This document shows positions 23,270-23,887 of a stretch of DNA of 23,887 nt, piece by piece; position 1 is the first letter of the stretch, and each line of letters opens with the position of its first letter. Source of the stretch: a virus; IMG/VR virus record IMGVR_UViG_3300040806_003399, positions 1 to 23,887 of that record; one strand, written 5' to 3'. A model generated the notes under the pieces. It had not been told where the DNA came from. It was given only the letters and a program-made list of their open reading frames with translations, and did no database searches. The position numbers and the translations under genes are program-made.

Positions 23270-23829
23270 CGTTAGTATTTTTAGACAATAAAAAATTTAC
23301 CTCTGTACTAGACATTGGATGCGGCAGAGGAGAAGCTACTAGACACTTTATGCAAAGAGGTAAAAGTGTTACTAGTGTGGATATAGCAAATGTAGGAGCC
23401 CCTAATGTAACTATTGGTAACTACATGGACTTAAAACTAGATAAATATGATCTTATCTGGGCATCCCACGTACTAGAACATCAGCTTAATGTTAATGCTT
23501 TTTTACGCAAGTGTAGATCCGAGCAAAATGAAGGCGGTCTAATATGCGTTACTGTGCCCCCACTAAAACATGAAATTGTTGGCGGTCATGTTACGTTATG
23601 GAATGCCGGTCTAGTGATGTATAATCTTATCTTGGCAGGGTATAACTGTAGAGACTGCCACATAAAGCAATATGGTTATAATATATCTGTAATAGCAAAA
23701 GCAGACAACTTTACGTTGCCTGCTTTGCGGTATGATTACGGTGATATTGGAACTTTAGCTCCATATTTTCCACCTGAGTTTGGGTTTCAAGGATTTAATG
23801 GAGACATAAGAGAGTATAATTGGAATTAA
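23254..23829 (+). CDS. Class I SAM-dependent methyltransferase
   Basis: The 191-residue product has a Rossmann methyltransferase core. Motif I is VLD20-I-G-C-G-R-G26 (SAM binding), the acidic residue after strand 2 is in VTSVDIA (about 40-46), and LIWASHVLEH (about 67-76) is the motif IV/post-I segment usual in Methyltransf_11-type enzymes. GGLICVTVPPLKHEIVGGHV follows. There is no DPPY or NPPF motif as in N6-adenine or N4-cytosine DNA methylases, nor a PC motif for 5-methylcytosine, so a small molecule, sugar or protein target is more likely than plain DNA methylation. The GGAGG at 23245-23249 precedes the ATG, which overlaps the glycosyltransferase end by 16 bases. Confidence 0.85.
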   Translation: MFGDLALVFLDNKKFTSVLDIGCGRGEATRHFMQRGKSVTSVDIANVGAPNVTIGNYMDLKLDKYDLIWASHVLEHQLNVNAFLRKCRSEQNEGGLICVTVPPLKHEIVGGHVTLWNAGLVMYNLILAGYNCRDCHIKQYGYNISVIAKADNFTLPALRYDYGDIGTLAPYFPPEFGFQGFNGDIREYNWN

Positions 23830-23853
23830 GTTATAAATATAAGAAAGGTTAAT

Positions 23854-23887
23854 ATGACAAAATCAGATAGAAAAGTACTACTTCCAC
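23854..23887 (+). CDS. Start of a further gene (3' partial)
   Basis: An ATG at 23854 preceded by AGAAAGG (23841-23847) opens a frame that continues to the window end (MTKSDRKVLLP). The spacing from the methyltransferase stop is 24 bases, and the strand is the same. Only 11 residues are visible, so the product cannot be named. Confidence 0.55.
   Translation, partial: MTKSDRKVLLP

Noticed and set aside
23815-23820. Exact TATAAT near the end of the methyltransferase gene
   Set aside because: No -35-like hexamer 16-18 bases upstream and it encodes part of the methyltransferase (EYNW). It might serve the last gene, but evidence is insufficient.
1-23887. CRISPR arrays, tRNAs, insertion sequences, integrase or attachment sites
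   Set aside because: No regularly spaced repeats, cloverleaf-like segments, transposase or integrase motifs were seen in any gap; gaps are all under about 75 bases.

Overview
This window looks like part of the genome of a lytic tailed phage, probably marine and siphovirus-like, with a replication module of the coliphage T5 type. The DNA is AT-rich except for one patch. Every credible gene is on the + strand, genes abut or overlap by a few bases, and no gap exceeds about 75 bases. No integrase, repressor, tRNA or host chromosomal gene was seen. The host cannot be named. The marine guess rests on the tail-protein modules, ThyX, PhoH and the RNR, and is inference.

Layout. (1) 1-2195: C-terminal part of a large Thr/Ser/Asn-rich tail or receptor-binding protein ending in Ig-like modules; its last ~360 bases have much higher GC. 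(2) 2195-3061: a small phospholipase A2-like protein with one membrane helix, then two small unknown genes. (3) 3093-6193: a split NAD+-dependent DNA ligase. The N-terminal half (domain Ia, adenylation, OB) and the C-terminal half (zinc finger, HhH, BRCT) are separated by about 1.45 kb that carries a GIY-YIG-type protein, two small unknowns and thymidylate synthase ThyX. (4) 6190-18925: replication and recombination genes. In order these are a multi-HTH DNA-binding protein (T5 D5-like), DnaB-type helicase, CHC2/Toprim primase, family A DNA polymerase, an unknown, PhoH ATPase, SF2 helicase (D10-like), an unknown, ssDNA-binding protein, SbcD and SbcC homologues (D12/D13-like), a PDDEXK Holliday-junction-resolvase-like nuclease and a flap endonuclease (D15-like). 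(5) 18934-21646: class Ia ribonucleotide reductase subunits NrdA and NrdB. (6) 21643-23829: a 2OG-Fe(II) dioxygenase, a KpsC/KpsS-like glycosyltransferase and a SAM methyltransferase, overlapping head to tail. A further gene starts at 23854 and runs off the window.

How it works together. Helicase, primase, polymerase, SSB, flap nuclease and ligase form a nearly self-sufficient replisome. SbcCD, the resolvase-like nuclease and the SF2 helicase process ends and branches. RNR and ThyX supply dNTPs. Four sigma70-like promoters sharing the core TCTTGACTT (about 3058, 5425, 8333 and 13863) divide the module into transcription units. A strong hairpin terminator follows the D5-like gene, and a second hairpin follows the SSB gene. 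These two genes also have a distinct CGN-only arginine codon usage, suggesting high expression. The last three enzymes look like a cassette that modifies DNA, protein or surface glycan; the target is unknown.
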